The notes: a model not told the origin generated them from the sequence alone. Positions 49,262 to 58,391 are shown, counted from the stretch's first letter. The stretch is 64,000 nucleotides of DNA from JAGIBJ01 sp032119595 (GCA_032119595.1 JAUMBQ010000004.1:186001-250000), one strand, 5' to 3'. A program made the numbers and translations.

Positions 49262-49350
49262 GCCCGGCCCGGCCCGGCCCGGCCCGCCGGCCCCGGCCCC
49301 GCTCGCCGGCCCGGCCCCTGGCCCCGCACGCCGGCCCGGCTCGGTCCGCC
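49262..49350. repeat. GC-only low-complexity (CCCGG)n run
   Basis: About 90 bp almost entirely G and C built on CCCGG/GGCCC units, ending ~40 bp before the MBL stop codon on the minus strand. Confidence 0.75.
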
Positions 49351-49388
49351 AGTCCCGGCCAGGGCGCCGCGTTCGGCAATCTCTGGGT

Positions 49389-50105
49389 TCAGCCGGCGGC
49401 GGCGCGGAGCTGCTCGGCGACGGTGCCGCGCTTCGGGTGATCGCGAACCGGGGCGCCGTGGCCGGGGAAGCACACTGCGGGTTCGAGGTCGGCCAGGGCA
49501 AGGAGCGATTGCCGCGCGCGAGCAGGATCCTGCGAATACCCCTCGACGGGCAGCCGCGGCGCGCCGGCGCGGCCCCACATGCTGACGACGTAGAAGACAT
49601 CGGTCGTGAGGGCGACGCGGTCGGAGGCACGCCACAGGGCGATCTGGCCCGGGGCATGGCCCGGAAGCTCGACGACCTCGAAGTCAGCGGCAATCACGTC
49701 GCCAGCGGCGACCGTCCCGCTGATCGAAACCGGCCCGCCGTCCCACTGCTTCTTGTGCAGCGTCAAATGGGGCCGCCTGAGCAAAAGCGGAAGGAATTTC
49801 AGCTTCGGCTCCCAGTACTCCCAGCCGCCCAGGCCCTGCGCCTCGTCGACGGCGTCGGCATGGCAACGGACCGGCACGCCGAGGCCGGGCGCCGTGCCGC
49901 GGTGGTCCGTGTGGCCATGGCCCAGCACGACGCCCTCCAGCCCGCCCAAGCCAGCGGCGGCCTCCCGGACCGCGTCCAGCATCATGTTGCCGCCCGCGTC
50001 GAACATCACGACCCCCGCACCACTGCGCAGGAAGTAGACGTTGCAGTGCCCGGGGTTTCCCTGGAGCCTCCACAGGTCGGTGGCGACAGGCTCCGCGGCG
50101 GTCAT
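49389..50105 (-). CDS. Metallo-beta-lactamase-fold hydrolase
   Basis: MBL-fold protein of 238 aa. GHGHTDHRG is the HxHxDH motif; further ligands are the His in ELPGHAPGQI, the Asp in ALTTDVFYV and the C-terminal His in CFPGHGAPVRDHP. No extra domain. The substrate is unknown; the compact form resembles lactonase or glyoxalase II-like enzymes. ATG 50105 is chosen because TACCGT lies 7 nt upstream. It is divergent from another MBL gene with only 46 bp between start codons, so their promoters interleave. Confidence 0.87.
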   Translation of the reverse strand: MTAAEPVATDLWRLQGNPGHCNVYFLRSGAGVVMFDAGGNMMLDAVREAAAGLGGLEGVVLGHGHTDHRGTAPGLGVPVRCHADAVDEAQGLGGWEYWEPKLKFLPLLLRRPHLTLHKKQWDGGPVSISGTVAAGDVIAADFEVVELPGHAPGQIALWRASDRVALTTDVFYVVSMWGRAGAPRLPVEGYSQDPARARQSLLALADLEPAVCFPGHGAPVRDHPKRGTVAEQLRAAAG

Positions 50106-50112
50106 GGGCCAG

Positions 50113-50118
50113 ACGGTA
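50113..50118 (-). promoter_or_regulatory. Leaderless -10 (TACCGT) of the minus-strand MBL gene
   Basis: TACCGT, then 7 nt, then ATG at 50105. Confidence 0.6.
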
Positions 50119-50139
50119 CCGGCGCGTCCCACCATTCCA

Positions 50140-50145
50140 TACGAT
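50140..50145 (+). promoter_or_regulatory. Leaderless -10 (TACGAT) of the plus-strand MBL gene
   Basis: TACGAT, then 6 nt, then GTG at 50152. Confidence 0.6.
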
Positions 50146-50151
50146 GCTGGC

Positions 50152-51183
50152 GTGGCCTCCCCAGCGACCGAACGTCAGCAGCCTCGCGGTGAGCGGATCA
50201 TCCCGGGGCTCTGGCGCCTGCGCCTCCCGCTCCCGTGGTCCGGGATCCCGCACTGCAACGCCTGGGTGATCGACGCCCCCGGCGGCGACGGCCACATCCT
50301 GTTCGACTGCGGGCTGCACACCGAGGATTCGTTCCAGCAGCTCACCGACGCGCTCTCGCAGATCGGAAAGCGCATCGAAGACACGAAGCTGCTGGTCTGC
50401 ACCCATGCGCATGTCGACCACTACGGCGAAGCGAAATCCGTCGTCGATGCCGCCGGCTGCGAGCTGTGGATGCACCCGCGGCACGAGCACATGACGGCCT
50501 CGCTCAAGGATCCCGAGCGGCTCCTGGAACAGCGCGTGGCCGTCGGACGCGAGAGCGGCGTCCCGGAGGAGCTCCTGCAGTACTACCGCGAGGCCGGAAC
50601 GCCCGTCGGCGCCGGCGTGGCAGGGCTCGTCGACCAGGACCGCGATCTCGTGGAAGGCGTGAAGGTCGAGACCGCTGTCGGCACCTGGATCGTGATCGAG
50701 ACGCCCGGCCACGCCCCGAGTCACGTGTCGCTCTTCCAGCCCGATCGGCGCATCCTGCTCGCCGGCGACCACATCCTCGGCCGGGTCGCGCTCTACTACG
50801 ACTACGGCTGGACCGACGACCCCGTCGAGGAATACCTCACCAGCCTCGACAAGATCGAAGCGCTCGACGCGCGCCTGTGCTTGCCCGGCCACGGCAAGAG
50901 TTTCACCGACGTCCGCGGCCACATCGAAGCCCATCGCGAGGCAGCGCTCGGACGGTTGGATCGCGTGGAGGACGTCGTCCGCTCGGCCGGCCCGGCAACG
51001 GCGATCGAGATGATTCCCGAGATCTATGGTCGGCCGCTCAGCAAAGAGAACGCCGGCTGGCTGATCTCCGAAACGATGTGTTACCTGCGCCATCTGGAGC
51101 GCCGGGGCCTCGTGGCGCGCGGTGACGACGCCGAGCAGCCTCGGTGGACCGCCGTGCCGACCAAGGCCGCTGAACCGGCCTGA
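50152..51183 (+). CDS. MBL-fold hydrolase with C-terminal winged-helix (LACTB2-like)
   Basis: Protein of 343 aa. The N-terminal MBL domain has THAHVDHYGEA (HxHxDH, ~82), ETPGHAPSHVSLF, LLAGDHILGRV and CLPGHGKSF. The C-terminal ~95 residues fit the small winged-helix unit found in LACTB2-type and related MBL proteins (VRSAGPATAIEMIPEIYG...CYLRHLERRGLVAR). Candidate functions are thioester hydrolase, RNase or lactonase; the sequence does not decide. Leaderless GTG start. Eight bp downstream is a YgjP-like peptidase gene on the same strand, probably one operon. Confidence 0.88.
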   Translation: MASPATERQQPRGERIIPGLWRLRLPLPWSGIPHCNAWVIDAPGGDGHILFDCGLHTEDSFQQLTDALSQIGKRIEDTKLLVCTHAHVDHYGEAKSVVDAAGCELWMHPRHEHMTASLKDPERLLEQRVAVGRESGVPEELLQYYREAGTPVGAGVAGLVDQDRDLVEGVKVETAVGTWIVIETPGHAPSHVSLFQPDRRILLAGDHILGRVALYYDYGWTDDPVEEYLTSLDKIEALDARLCLPGHGKSFTDVRGHIEAHREAALGRLDRVEDVVRSAGPATAIEMIPEIYGRPLSKENAGWLISETMCYLRHLERRGLVARGDDAEQPRWTAVPTKAAEPA

Positions 51184-51191
51184 GTCACCAC

Positions 51192-51878
51192 GTGGACGCC
51201 CCGGACTTCGATCTCGACGTCGTTCGCTCCAAGAGGGCGCGCCGCGTCGCCGTACGCGTCGATCGCGTCACCGGGCAGGTGCGGGTCACGCTGCCTCAGC
51301 GCGCTTCGCTCGCTGAGGTTGACCGTGCACTCCTGCGTCACCGCCGCTGGATTGCCGCACGCCTCTCGGAGGCTGCCGTCGTGCGCGCACACGTGGAAGC
51401 CCGCGGCGATCGCCTCACCGTCTGGGGTGAGGAACTCCGGGTGGTCGAGGAGCCGGGCCGCCAGCGCGTGCATCGTCGTGGCGACGACCTGCTCCTGCCG
51501 CCGGGCAAGCCGGAAGCCCTGGAACGGTGGCTGCGGGCTCAAGCCCGCGCTCGCCTCACGCCCCTCACCGAGCACGCCGCTGCGACGCTCGGAAAGCGGC
51601 TGTCCCGCGTGTCGATCGGCGACGCCAAGACCCGCTGGGGCTCCTGCACCGCGAAGGCGACCATCAGCTACAGCTACCGACTCGTCCTCGCGCCGCCGTG
51701 GGTTGCCGAGGCGATCGTCTGGCACGAGGCGTGCCACCTCGTGGAACTCAACCACTCTGACCGGTTCTGGAACCTGCTCCGTCGGCACGAGCCTCGCACT
51801 GACGAGGCCCGCGCCTGGCTGCGCGCTCACGGCGCCACCCTCGTGGCGCCGCAGGTGGCCGGCTCAGCGCCGGCCTGA
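51192..51878 (+). CDS. YgjP-like (DUF45/M48-type) zinc metallopeptidase
   Basis: Protein of 228 aa of the YgjP/DUF45 family. Zinc site WHEACHLVELNHSDRFW (HExxH plus a downstream His-containing segment, ~178-194) is canonical for the family. Upstream, KTRWGSCTAKATISYSYRLVLAP is the second family hallmark. The N-terminal beta part (SKRARRVAVRVDRVTGQVRVTLP) is typical. YgjP proteins often accompany restriction genes, but none is present here. The GTG start is 8 bp after the MBL stop; co-translated with it. Confidence 0.9.
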   Translation: MDAPDFDLDVVRSKRARRVAVRVDRVTGQVRVTLPQRASLAEVDRALLRHRRWIAARLSEAAVVRAHVEARGDRLTVWGEELRVVEEPGRQRVHRRGDDLLLPPGKPEALERWLRAQARARLTPLTEHAAATLGKRLSRVSIGDAKTRWGSCTAKATISYSYRLVLAPPWVAEAIVWHEACHLVELNHSDRFWNLLRRHEPRTDEARAWLRAHGATLVAPQVAGSAPA

Positions 51879-51901
51879 GCCGCCGCGCAGTCGAAAGCGG
51901 T

Positions 51902-53662
51902 CTACTTCCAGGCCATCCAGCTGCGCGTCTGCACGACGTGCTTGGCCGGGGTGCCGTAGTAGCCCGCGATCTCCGTGTCGATCGTGACGGTCTGGGGGAA
52001 CCACCGCCAGGGATTCGGCAGCGTCACCGTGCTGTGCGGCCGCCAGCCAAGGGAACTCTGCAGCGTCTTGCTCCAGGTCGTGATCCCGAACGTCTTCACG
52101 GTCACCGTCGTCTTGGTGGACGGGCGGATGTTGCCGTCTCTCGCAACCGGCTGCTGCTTCGTCGTCACCGTGCCGGCGGGCTTGGAGGAGGTGAACGGCG
52201 TGTTGAACGTGGCCGTCACGTAATCGGAGGCCGTGCCGATCGGGTCGTCCGGGCAGTTGGCCCAGGTGACGTCCGCGGTGAGGGCCGGGTCGTCGAGGAT
52301 CTCGCCCTCGATTCGACCGGGTGTGGTCGGGATCACCGCTCGGGGATCGGCGATCGGATCGTAGGCGTAGACCGCGTTCTCGGCCGTCCTCACACCGGTC
52401 AGCGGATCGTGCAGGCCCTGTACCTCGCCCGTCACGAAGCCGGTGTCGCCGGCGAACAGTCGCGCGGCGTTGAAACCGCGGTTATGGCCGCCTGGGTCCG
52501 GAACCGGGCTGGTGAGGTCCGGCAGATTGGCGGCGGTCCCGCCGATCCCGAGCAGCGGAGCGATGTAGCCGCTCGCGAACGGACGGCGGCCCCACAGCCA
52601 GGTCTGGCCGGTCTCGCCGAGGTCAAAGACCGAGAGGTTGACCCTCGGGAAGGTGTTCGAATTTGACGAGATCCATGGACCGTCAGCCGTGCGTTCGGCG
52701 TATACCGAGGTGTTGTCGTACGAGACCCCCCCGACCGCGTACTCCTTGTGGAGCAAAGTGCCGGTGTCGTTGACCGTCAGGAGGGACGGGAGGGTGCGTT
52801 CGGTCGTAATTCCGCCGTCGTAGCAATACGAAGCGGGGGCCCCGACGACCTCTTTGTGCGTCGTGCGAGACACAACGACCGGCGGTTGCCCCTTGGTCGT
52901 GAAGCCGATGGCGGTGCCGCCGTACGCGGCAACCCAACTGGAGTCGGTGCCGATGCGCGAGTCCGCAGGCCGCTTGGCGGGTGCCAGCGGGCGGCTCCAT
53001 GTGATCGTCTGGCCGTCGGCAGTCGCGGATGCGGGCGCCACACCAGCTTGGAACAGCTTGGTGGTTCCCGACGCGAGGTCTCGGGTGTACGTGGCCAAGG
53101 CGCCATCGGTGTCGGCCGCGCCGAAGATGATCCCGGCGCCGCCGTTGATGAAGCGCGCCTGGCCGGCCAGCTTGAAGGCTTCGTCGCCCGACGGGAGCCA
53201 GGAGACGATCGTCGTGGTGCCGGCCGCGAGGTCGCGTACGTAGAGCGCGGTGCGAGTTCCGCCCTCTTGGCGGGGTCCGGAAAAGAGGACCTTGGTGCCA
53301 TCGGCGCTGAGATCGATGCCCGCCCACCAATGCGAGTAGGAGGACTCGGAGTTCGACAAGATCGCACCGTTCGCACCGTCGGCGCGCAGAACGGGCGTCG
53401 TGGTGTCGGACTCTCGGTCACGCAGGAAGTACGTGGTTCGGCCCGCAGTCGCCGCCGTGTCGGCAACGCTGGCGGGACCGGAGAAGAGCACGAACCGGCC
53501 GTCGCGCGTTGCGGTGGTCAGACGGGCGTCCGGGATGGGTGCTCCGTCGGCGCCGGTGGCGCGCGAAACGAGTTCACGAGCGGCGAGGGCGGTGGCGGGG
53601 ACGGCGGAGGCGAGCGCTGCGCTGAGCAGCGAGCCGGCCAAAAGAGCGCGGTGAGCGTTCAT
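51902..53662 (-). CDS. Secreted TolB/WD40-like beta-propeller protein (paralogue 1)
   Basis: Secreted protein of 586 aa. Signal peptide 1-28 (MNAHRALLAGSLLSAALA...ALA). Blades of the type D-G-R-F-V-L-F-S, S-x-D-G-T-K-V-L-F-S-G-P and L-Y-V-R-D-L-A-x-G-T-T recur through residues ~45-420, typical of TolB/PD40 propellers. The C-terminal ~120 residues form a separate beta domain (TSDYVTATFNTPFTSSKPAGTVT...WMAWK) with two Cys upstream. No catalytic motif; binding or surface role inferred. Tandem paralogue of the 53775-55502 product. Confidence 0.83.
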   Translation of the reverse strand: MNAHRALLAGSLLSAALASAVPATALAARELVSRATGADGAPIPDARLTTATRDGRFVLFSGPASVADTAATAGRTTYFLRDRESDTTTPVLRADGANGAILSNSESSYSHWWAGIDLSADGTKVLFSGPRQEGGTRTALYVRDLAAGTTTIVSWLPSGDEAFKLAGQARFINGGAGIIFGAADTDGALATYTRDLASGTTKLFQAGVAPASATADGQTITWSRPLAPAKRPADSRIGTDSSWVAAYGGTAIGFTTKGQPPVVVSRTTHKEVVGAPASYCYDGGITTERTLPSLLTVNDTGTLLHKEYAVGGVSYDNTSVYAERTADGPWISSNSNTFPRVNLSVFDLGETGQTWLWGRRPFASGYIAPLLGIGGTAANLPDLTSPVPDPGGHNRGFNAARLFAGDTGFVTGEVQGLHDPLTGVRTAENAVYAYDPIADPRAVIPTTPGRIEGEILDDPALTADVTWANCPDDPIGTASDYVTATFNTPFTSSKPAGTVTTKQQPVARDGNIRPSTKTTVTVKTFGITTWSKTLQSSLGWRPHSTVTLPNPWRWFPQTVTIDTEIAGYYGTPAKHVVQTRSWMAWK

Positions 53663-53774
53663 GCGTGGTGGGACCCTGGGTTCGTGGCTGGGAACACCAC
53701 GGTGAATTGGACCGCCGAATCGTACCCAGTCACGATGCGCTGCGGACCGTATTCCGCGTGAGATGGCGCACGTC

Positions 53775-55502
53775 CTAGCGCCAGGCCTGCCAGCGGCGCG
53801 TCTGCTTGAGATGCGTCGCGGGCGCGCCGTTCGTGCCGGCGATCTCCGTGTCGATCGTGAGGCTCTGCGGGAACCACAGCCATGGGTTCGGGAGGGCGAC
53901 CGGCGTCGGGGTGGCACCGCTTCCCGAGATGGTCTTGCTCCAGGTGGTCCAGCCGAACGTCTTGATCGTGATCGTGGTCTTGGTGGCCTGCCGGATGCCA
54001 TCGACGGCCCCGCTGACCGTGACCGTGCCGGCCGACTTGGACGAGGTGAACGGCGTGTTGTATTGGGCCTGTGCGTACTGGCTCGCGGTCCCGATTGGGA
54101 GCGTCGGGCAGCTGGCCCACAGGACCTCGGCGGTCACAGAGGGGCTGTCGGCGACCTCGCCGTCGACCGCCACCGGTGTGGTGGGTTCGGGCGTCGGGGT
54201 CGGCTCGGCGACTGGCGCGTACGCGTAGACCCCTTGGGTCACCGGCCCTCCGCGCGGGTAGTCGGCTTCGCTGGTCAGCACGCCGGTGTCACCCGCGAAG
54301 AAGCGGGCCGTGTCCGAACTGTGGATGCTGCTGAAGTACGGCAACTCGGGCAGGGTCTTTGGGCTCAGTCCCGGCAGGGTGATGGTGCCGACGTACGGTC
54401 CCGTCCCCGTGACGCCGGGGTTTGTGAGCGCCAAGGCCTGTTCACCGGTCTCACCGAGGTCGACGAGTCGCCGGTAGCTCTTGCCGTAGTCGCCGCCGAT
54501 GCTCGTGTTGACCAGGTCGGCGGTCGCCGTCTTCAGGCTCCAGTCGTTTCGCCCGTTGCTCGAGAAACTGCTGTTGGAGCCGGTGTAGTTCATCCAGACG
54601 CGTGTCCCCGCGTCGGGGACGCGGACGTCGGCCACTTCGAGGCGATCCCAGCTCGCCGCGCCCGTTTCGCATGACGCGGCCGTCGCCGGGCGCTCCCGGA
54701 CGATGGTGCGCGCCGTGAGGACTGGCGCCTGGCCCTTGATCGTGTACCCCACGCCGAATCCCGCGTACGAGGCAGGCCAGCCGGCCGGGTTCCCGCCGGA
54801 GCCGGCCGGCCGGGTGGCGGGTAGGAGGGGGCGGCGCCACGTGATCACGTCGCCGCGGGCCGTCGCCGAGCGCGGCGCGACGCCGGCGGCAAACAGCTCG
54901 GATGGCCCCGCCGGCAGGGCGCGAGTGTAGGTCGACGGGGTGCCGTCGCCGGCTTCGGCTCCGAAGAGGATTCCAGTACCGCCGTTGATGAACCGTGCGA
55001 TACCGACGAGTTCTGAGGCCTCGTCACCCGATGGCAGCGTGGACACGACCGTGGTCGTCTTCGCGGTGAGGTCGCGCACGTAGAGTGCGGTGCCCGTGGC
55101 GCCGCCCTGCCGCGGTCCGGAGAAGAGCACCTTCGTGCCGTCGTCGCTGACGTCGCGACCGACCCAGTTCTGCGTCGCCCAGTCGTTCTCGTTGAACCAC
55201 ACGACGCCGAATTCGCCGTCGGCGCGCAGGACCGGCGTCGTGGTGTTGGCGACCCGGTCGCGCAGGAAGAGGGTCCGACGGCTGTCCGGCTCCGCAGACG
55301 CAGCCTCGTTGTACGGACCCAAGAACAGGACGAAGCGGCCGTCACGCGTTGCGGTGGTCAGGACGCCGGACGAGAATGCGGCGCCGTCGGCGCCGGTCGC
55401 GCGGGAAACGAGTTCGGGAGCGGCAGCGGCGCTAGCGGGAGCGAGGGAGGCAATCGCTGCGCTGAGGAGTGAACTGGCGAGGAGCGCGCGGGAGGCGTTC
55501 AT
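53775..55502 (-). CDS. Secreted TolB/WD40-like beta-propeller protein (paralogue 2)
   Basis: Protein of 575 aa, same architecture as its neighbour. Signal peptide MNASRALLASSLLSAAIA to about residue 28, ELVSRATGADGA at the mature N-terminus, propeller blades including TTATRDGRFVLFLGP, SDDGTKVLFSGPRQ and TALYVRDLTAKTTTVVS, a Pro/Thr linker (PTPEPTTP), and the C-terminal beta domain ending in LKQTRRWQAWR. Function unknown. Both genes share the context ACCACGC just before ATGAACGC. A clear tandem duplication with divergence, most conserved at both ends. Confidence 0.83.
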   Translation of the reverse strand: MNASRALLASSLLSAAIASLAPASAAAAPELVSRATGADGAAFSSGVLTTATRDGRFVLFLGPYNEAASAEPDSRRTLFLRDRVANTTTPVLRADGEFGVVWFNENDWATQNWVGRDVSDDGTKVLFSGPRQGGATGTALYVRDLTAKTTTVVSTLPSGDEASELVGIARFINGGTGILFGAEAGDGTPSTYTRALPAGPSELFAAGVAPRSATARGDVITWRRPLLPATRPAGSGGNPAGWPASYAGFGVGYTIKGQAPVLTARTIVRERPATAASCETGAASWDRLEVADVRVPDAGTRVWMNYTGSNSSFSSNGRNDWSLKTATADLVNTSIGGDYGKSYRRLVDLGETGEQALALTNPGVTGTGPYVGTITLPGLSPKTLPELPYFSSIHSSDTARFFAGDTGVLTSEADYPRGGPVTQGVYAYAPVAEPTPTPEPTTPVAVDGEVADSPSVTAEVLWASCPTLPIGTASQYAQAQYNTPFTSSKSAGTVTVSGAVDGIRQATKTTITIKTFGWTTWSKTISGSGATPTPVALPNPWLWFPQSLTIDTEIAGTNGAPATHLKQTRRWQAWR

Positions 55503-55729
55503 GATGCGTGGTGACCTGAAGGTAGGTGGCCGGGGGCGCCAGTGGACGGCGCGAACACTACCGAGATAGAGGCGTTTTGCAACGCTCCGGTTTCCTGGGT
55601 GCCGGAGAGGTGTGTCCAGTTGAACGGATCTGGCAAACTGCCGCTCAGGACGTCGTCCGTCCGTCGAGCCATCCGCTCTGCATACGTCCGGCGATCAAGA
55701 AACCAGTGCGACATACCGATCCCAGTCAC

Positions 55730-57727
55730 GTGGAGACGCTTCCCCCGGCATCCGCGCAAGCGCACGTGAAGTACGCCCGCACCCTGTCATTCGCCCTGGT
55801 CTTGCTGATCATGGGTGCGACCGTTGGCGTCGCCGAGCGGGCGAGGGGCATGGCTGATACCCGCCGTCAGGCGCAGGTTGAACTGCGTCGCGCGCAGGCT
55901 GCGAGTCAGCAGCTACGGGCGATTGCCGCCGAATCAGCCATGAGCGGTGACCTTGAAAGCGGGGGCGTTGGCACCGAGGGGTTCGAGGCCGGCAACGTGC
56001 TCGGAGCATCGATTGCCCGACTCAAGGATCTCGACGTGAAGGGGCCCGCAGCCGAGCGGCTGGAGCGTTCGATGAGCAGCCTGTACGACGGGCGAACCGC
56101 CGCGCTGCGCTTGGCGCAGGTGGCCGATGTCGCTGCCGGGCGCGCCGAGTTCTTCAGCAAGCTCGATCCGCTGCTCAAACAGATCATTGCCGACACCGAC
56201 GCCCAGATGAAGGTCGAGGACCAGCGCGCGCGCAGCGCCACCACGATTGCTCGTGGGGTCCTCATTGGCGGCATCCTCTTCGGCCTGCTGGCACTGGGCC
56301 TCCTGGTGCGCCGGTTCGAGGCGGTGGCGCGCCAGAGTCGCGCCGAAATGATGTTGCGCCGCCAGGCCTTCACCGACGCGCTCACCGGGCTTCCGAACCG
56401 CGCTGCCCTCGAGCTGGCGCTTGCCGATCGCCTCCGCCAGACCCAGCCCTTGTCCGACGAGACCGGAAGCGTGTCGTTGTCCGTTCCCGAGCCACAGCCG
56501 GTGGCTATGGCCCTGCTCGACGTTGACGACCTCAAGACGATCAACGACAGCCTCGGGCATGGTCGCGGCGACGAGCTGGTGCGCACCATCGCCGCCCGCA
56601 TCGCCGCAACACTCGGCCCGCATGATCTCGTGACCCGTTTCGGCGGCGACGAGTTCGGCGTTCTTCTGGCTGATTCTTCGCCCGAGGAAGCGGTCAAGGA
56701 GATCGAGCGCGTGCTCCAGGCGATTCACCGCCCAGTGTTGCTCGGCGACCGCGATGTCCGCGTGACCGCGTCCGCTGGTGTCGCCGTCGGGCTCGACGTC
56801 GAGACGATCGTCCGCGACGCCGACATCGCGATGTATGCCGCCAAGGCCGGGGGCAAGGATCGCGTGTCGGTCTTTACGCAGTCGATGCGCGACGACGCCC
56901 TGGCGAACCTCGAGCTCACCGCCGACCTGCGCCGCGCGCTCACCCGCGACGAACTCTTCATCGAATACCAGCCGATCGTCGATCTGCGCCACGGCCGGGT
57001 CGACGGCGTTGAGGCGCTCGTGCGCTGGATGCACCCGACGCGCGGACGCATGAACCCGCTCGAGTTCATCAGCCTCGCCGAGCGCACCGGCCTCATCGGT
57101 CCACTCGGCTGGTGGGTCATGCAAACGGCCTGCGCGCAGATGCGTGAATGGCTCGACGAGGGGTACGCGAGCCTCGGCCAGCATGTGTCGGTGAACGTCT
57201 CCCCGCTGCAGCTCGCCGAGCCTGAGATGGCGCGGCGGATCGCCCGGATCCTGCGCGAGACGAAGCTTGATCCACGGCAGCTCCAGCTCGAGATCACCGA
57301 GAGCGTGCTCGTCGACCGACCCGAGGCGCTCGTCGCGGACCTCACCGAGCTGATGGCCCTCGGCGTGCGCATCGCGATCGACGACTTCGGCACCGGCCAC
57401 TCGGTGCTTGCCTACCTCAAGGACCTGCCTGTCGACGTGCTCAAGATCGACAAGGCCTTCGTCGACGACATCGACCACGACGCCGGTCGCGCCCGCCTCA
57501 CGCAGGGCATCGTGCAGCTCGCCCAAGCGCTCGATCTCTCGATCGTGGCCGAAGGGATCGAGACGGCACCGCAGGCCAGCCTGCTGCATGGCCTGGGCGA
57601 GATGCTCGGGCAGGGCTTCCTCTATTCGCGGCCGGTCTCGCCCGCGGTGGCCGGCCCGCTCCTGCGCGAGGGCAACTACGGCCCGACGGCGGAGAACGCC
57701 GACTTCAAGCGGCCGAGCGCCGCGTAG
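55730..57727 (+). CDS. Membrane GGDEF-EAL protein
   Basis: Protein of 665 aa. Helix 1 (~15-32), a ~125-residue extracytoplasmic helical sensor, helix 2 (~180-200), then GGDEF (~210-375) and EAL (~385-640). The GGDEF signature RFGGDEFGVL and DVDDLKTINDSLGHG are intact, but the I-site position reads GPHD instead of RxxD, so feedback inhibition is probably lost. The EAL domain keeps EALVRW, NVSPLQL, QLEITES, DDFGTGHSVLAYLKDL, KIDKAFV and EGIE, so hydrolysis is likely. The net direction cannot be told. The GTG 55730 start is tentative. A 10-bp hairpin follows the stop. Confidence 0.9.
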   Translation: METLPPASAQAHVKYARTLSFALVLLIMGATVGVAERARGMADTRRQAQVELRRAQAASQQLRAIAAESAMSGDLESGGVGTEGFEAGNVLGASIARLKDLDVKGPAAERLERSMSSLYDGRTAALRLAQVADVAAGRAEFFSKLDPLLKQIIADTDAQMKVEDQRARSATTIARGVLIGGILFGLLALGLLVRRFEAVARQSRAEMMLRRQAFTDALTGLPNRAALELALADRLRQTQPLSDETGSVSLSVPEPQPVAMALLDVDDLKTINDSLGHGRGDELVRTIAARIAATLGPHDLVTRFGGDEFGVLLADSSPEEAVKEIERVLQAIHRPVLLGDRDVRVTASAGVAVGLDVETIVRDADIAMYAAKAGGKDRVSVFTQSMRDDALANLELTADLRRALTRDELFIEYQPIVDLRHGRVDGVEALVRWMHPTRGRMNPLEFISLAERTGLIGPLGWWVMQTACAQMREWLDEGYASLGQHVSVNVSPLQLAEPEMARRIARILRETKLDPRQLQLEITESVLVDRPEALVADLTELMALGVRIAIDDFGTGHSVLAYLKDLPVDVLKIDKAFVDDIDHDAGRARLTQGIVQLAQALDLSIVAEGIETAPQASLLHGLGEMLGQGFLYSRPVSPAVAGPLLREGNYGPTAENADFKRPSAA

Positions 57728-57741
57728 GCGTACGCGCTCCT

Positions 57742-57765
57742 CCCGGTTCGAATGATCGAACCGGG
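57742..57765. terminator. Bidirectional hairpin after the GGDEF-EAL gene
   Basis: CCCGGTTCGA-ATGA-TCGAACCGGG, perfect 10-bp stem, 14 nt past the stop at 57727 and 41 bp past the end of the convergent membrane gene. Confidence 0.65.
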
Positions 57766-57806
57766 TCCGTTGCGGCTGCTCGCCGGGCGGACCGACGTCG
57801 CCAGCG

Positions 57807-58328
57807 CTACCTGCGGCTCGTCGGCGTCACGGTGAGGTCGGGTGTTCCGAAGCCCGGGCGCCGGTGGACCAAGAAGCTCTGGCCGCGCTGAAACTCCACC
57901 GCTCGAATGCGCGGCGCGCTGGCCAGGAGCTCGAGCAGGCCGTAGGCGAGCGACGCCCAACCGGTGGCATAGGCGAACGGGCGCGAGGTCGTGAACCCAG
58001 CGATGACGGCGAGGGCGATGGCGGCCCAGACCACGGTCTCGACGATCAGTCGGCGGCGCAGGGCACGCTCAGGCAGGACCGACAACCCAGGCCTGGCTGC
58101 CGCGATCGAGCGGTCGGTGAGCCACCGACCGGGCGCGGGGATCGGGATACCTCGACGCGCGGCGACGAGGCCGAGCGGAACGAGGACCGCCAGCGCCGAC
58201 GGGAGCGCGATCCACCAGTAGTTGCCGGCAGTTCCGGCGAAGAGTCCTGGGAACCCGGCGACGATGAAGAGGACGCCGATCAGCGTTGAGAAGGCGCCGT
58301 TCAGCGCAGCGTAGGCGGAGAAGCGCAT
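57807..58328 (-). CDS. Four-helix membrane protein, probably PadR-controlled
   Basis: Not recognised by family. 173 aa with four hydrophobic helices: AALNGAFSTLIGVLFIVAG, WWIALPSALAVLVPLGLVAA, IVETVVWAAIALAVIAGF and ATGWASLAYGLLELLA. A polar Arg-rich cytoplasmic loop lies in the middle, with a C-terminal soluble tail (RAVEFQRGQSFLVHRR). It is divergent from the padR gene, sharing a 126-bp region with two perfect palindromes, so it is the likely regulated target. A transport or stress role would be guesswork. Confidence 0.78.
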   Translation of the reverse strand: MRFSAYAALNGAFSTLIGVLFIVAGFPGLFAGTAGNYWWIALPSALAVLVPLGLVAARRGIPIPAPGRWLTDRSIAAARPGLSVLPERALRRRLIVETVVWAAIALAVIAGFTTSRPFAYATGWASLAYGLLELLASAPRIRAVEFQRGQSFLVHRRPGFGTPDLTVTPTSRR

Positions 58329-58391
58329 GCGATCGATACTCGCCGCCCCGGCGCGCCAGATCACTTCGAGCGAGCGCCTACGCGCCGGAAA

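Larger units (their letters stand above)
48631..49388. other. 758-bp non-coding, repeat-rich stretch
   Basis: No credible gene. It contains a 37-bp tandem array (48765-48911 plus a partial fifth copy), a duplicated ~85-100-bp block (48924-49026 and 49053-49136), an inverted-repeat-rich segment around 49186-49250, and a GGCCC-type low-complexity run (49262-49350) just after the MBL gene ending at 49389. Confidence 0.75.

Noticed and set aside
49161..49400. Pro/Ala/Gly peptide across the (CCCGG)n run
   Set aside because: Low-complexity translation of a GC-only run; runs antisense into the MBL gene.
53659..54120. 153-aa third copy of the beta-propeller C-terminus
   Set aside because: His/Arg-rich frame-shifted reading of the 53775-55502 gene, not an extra gene fragment.
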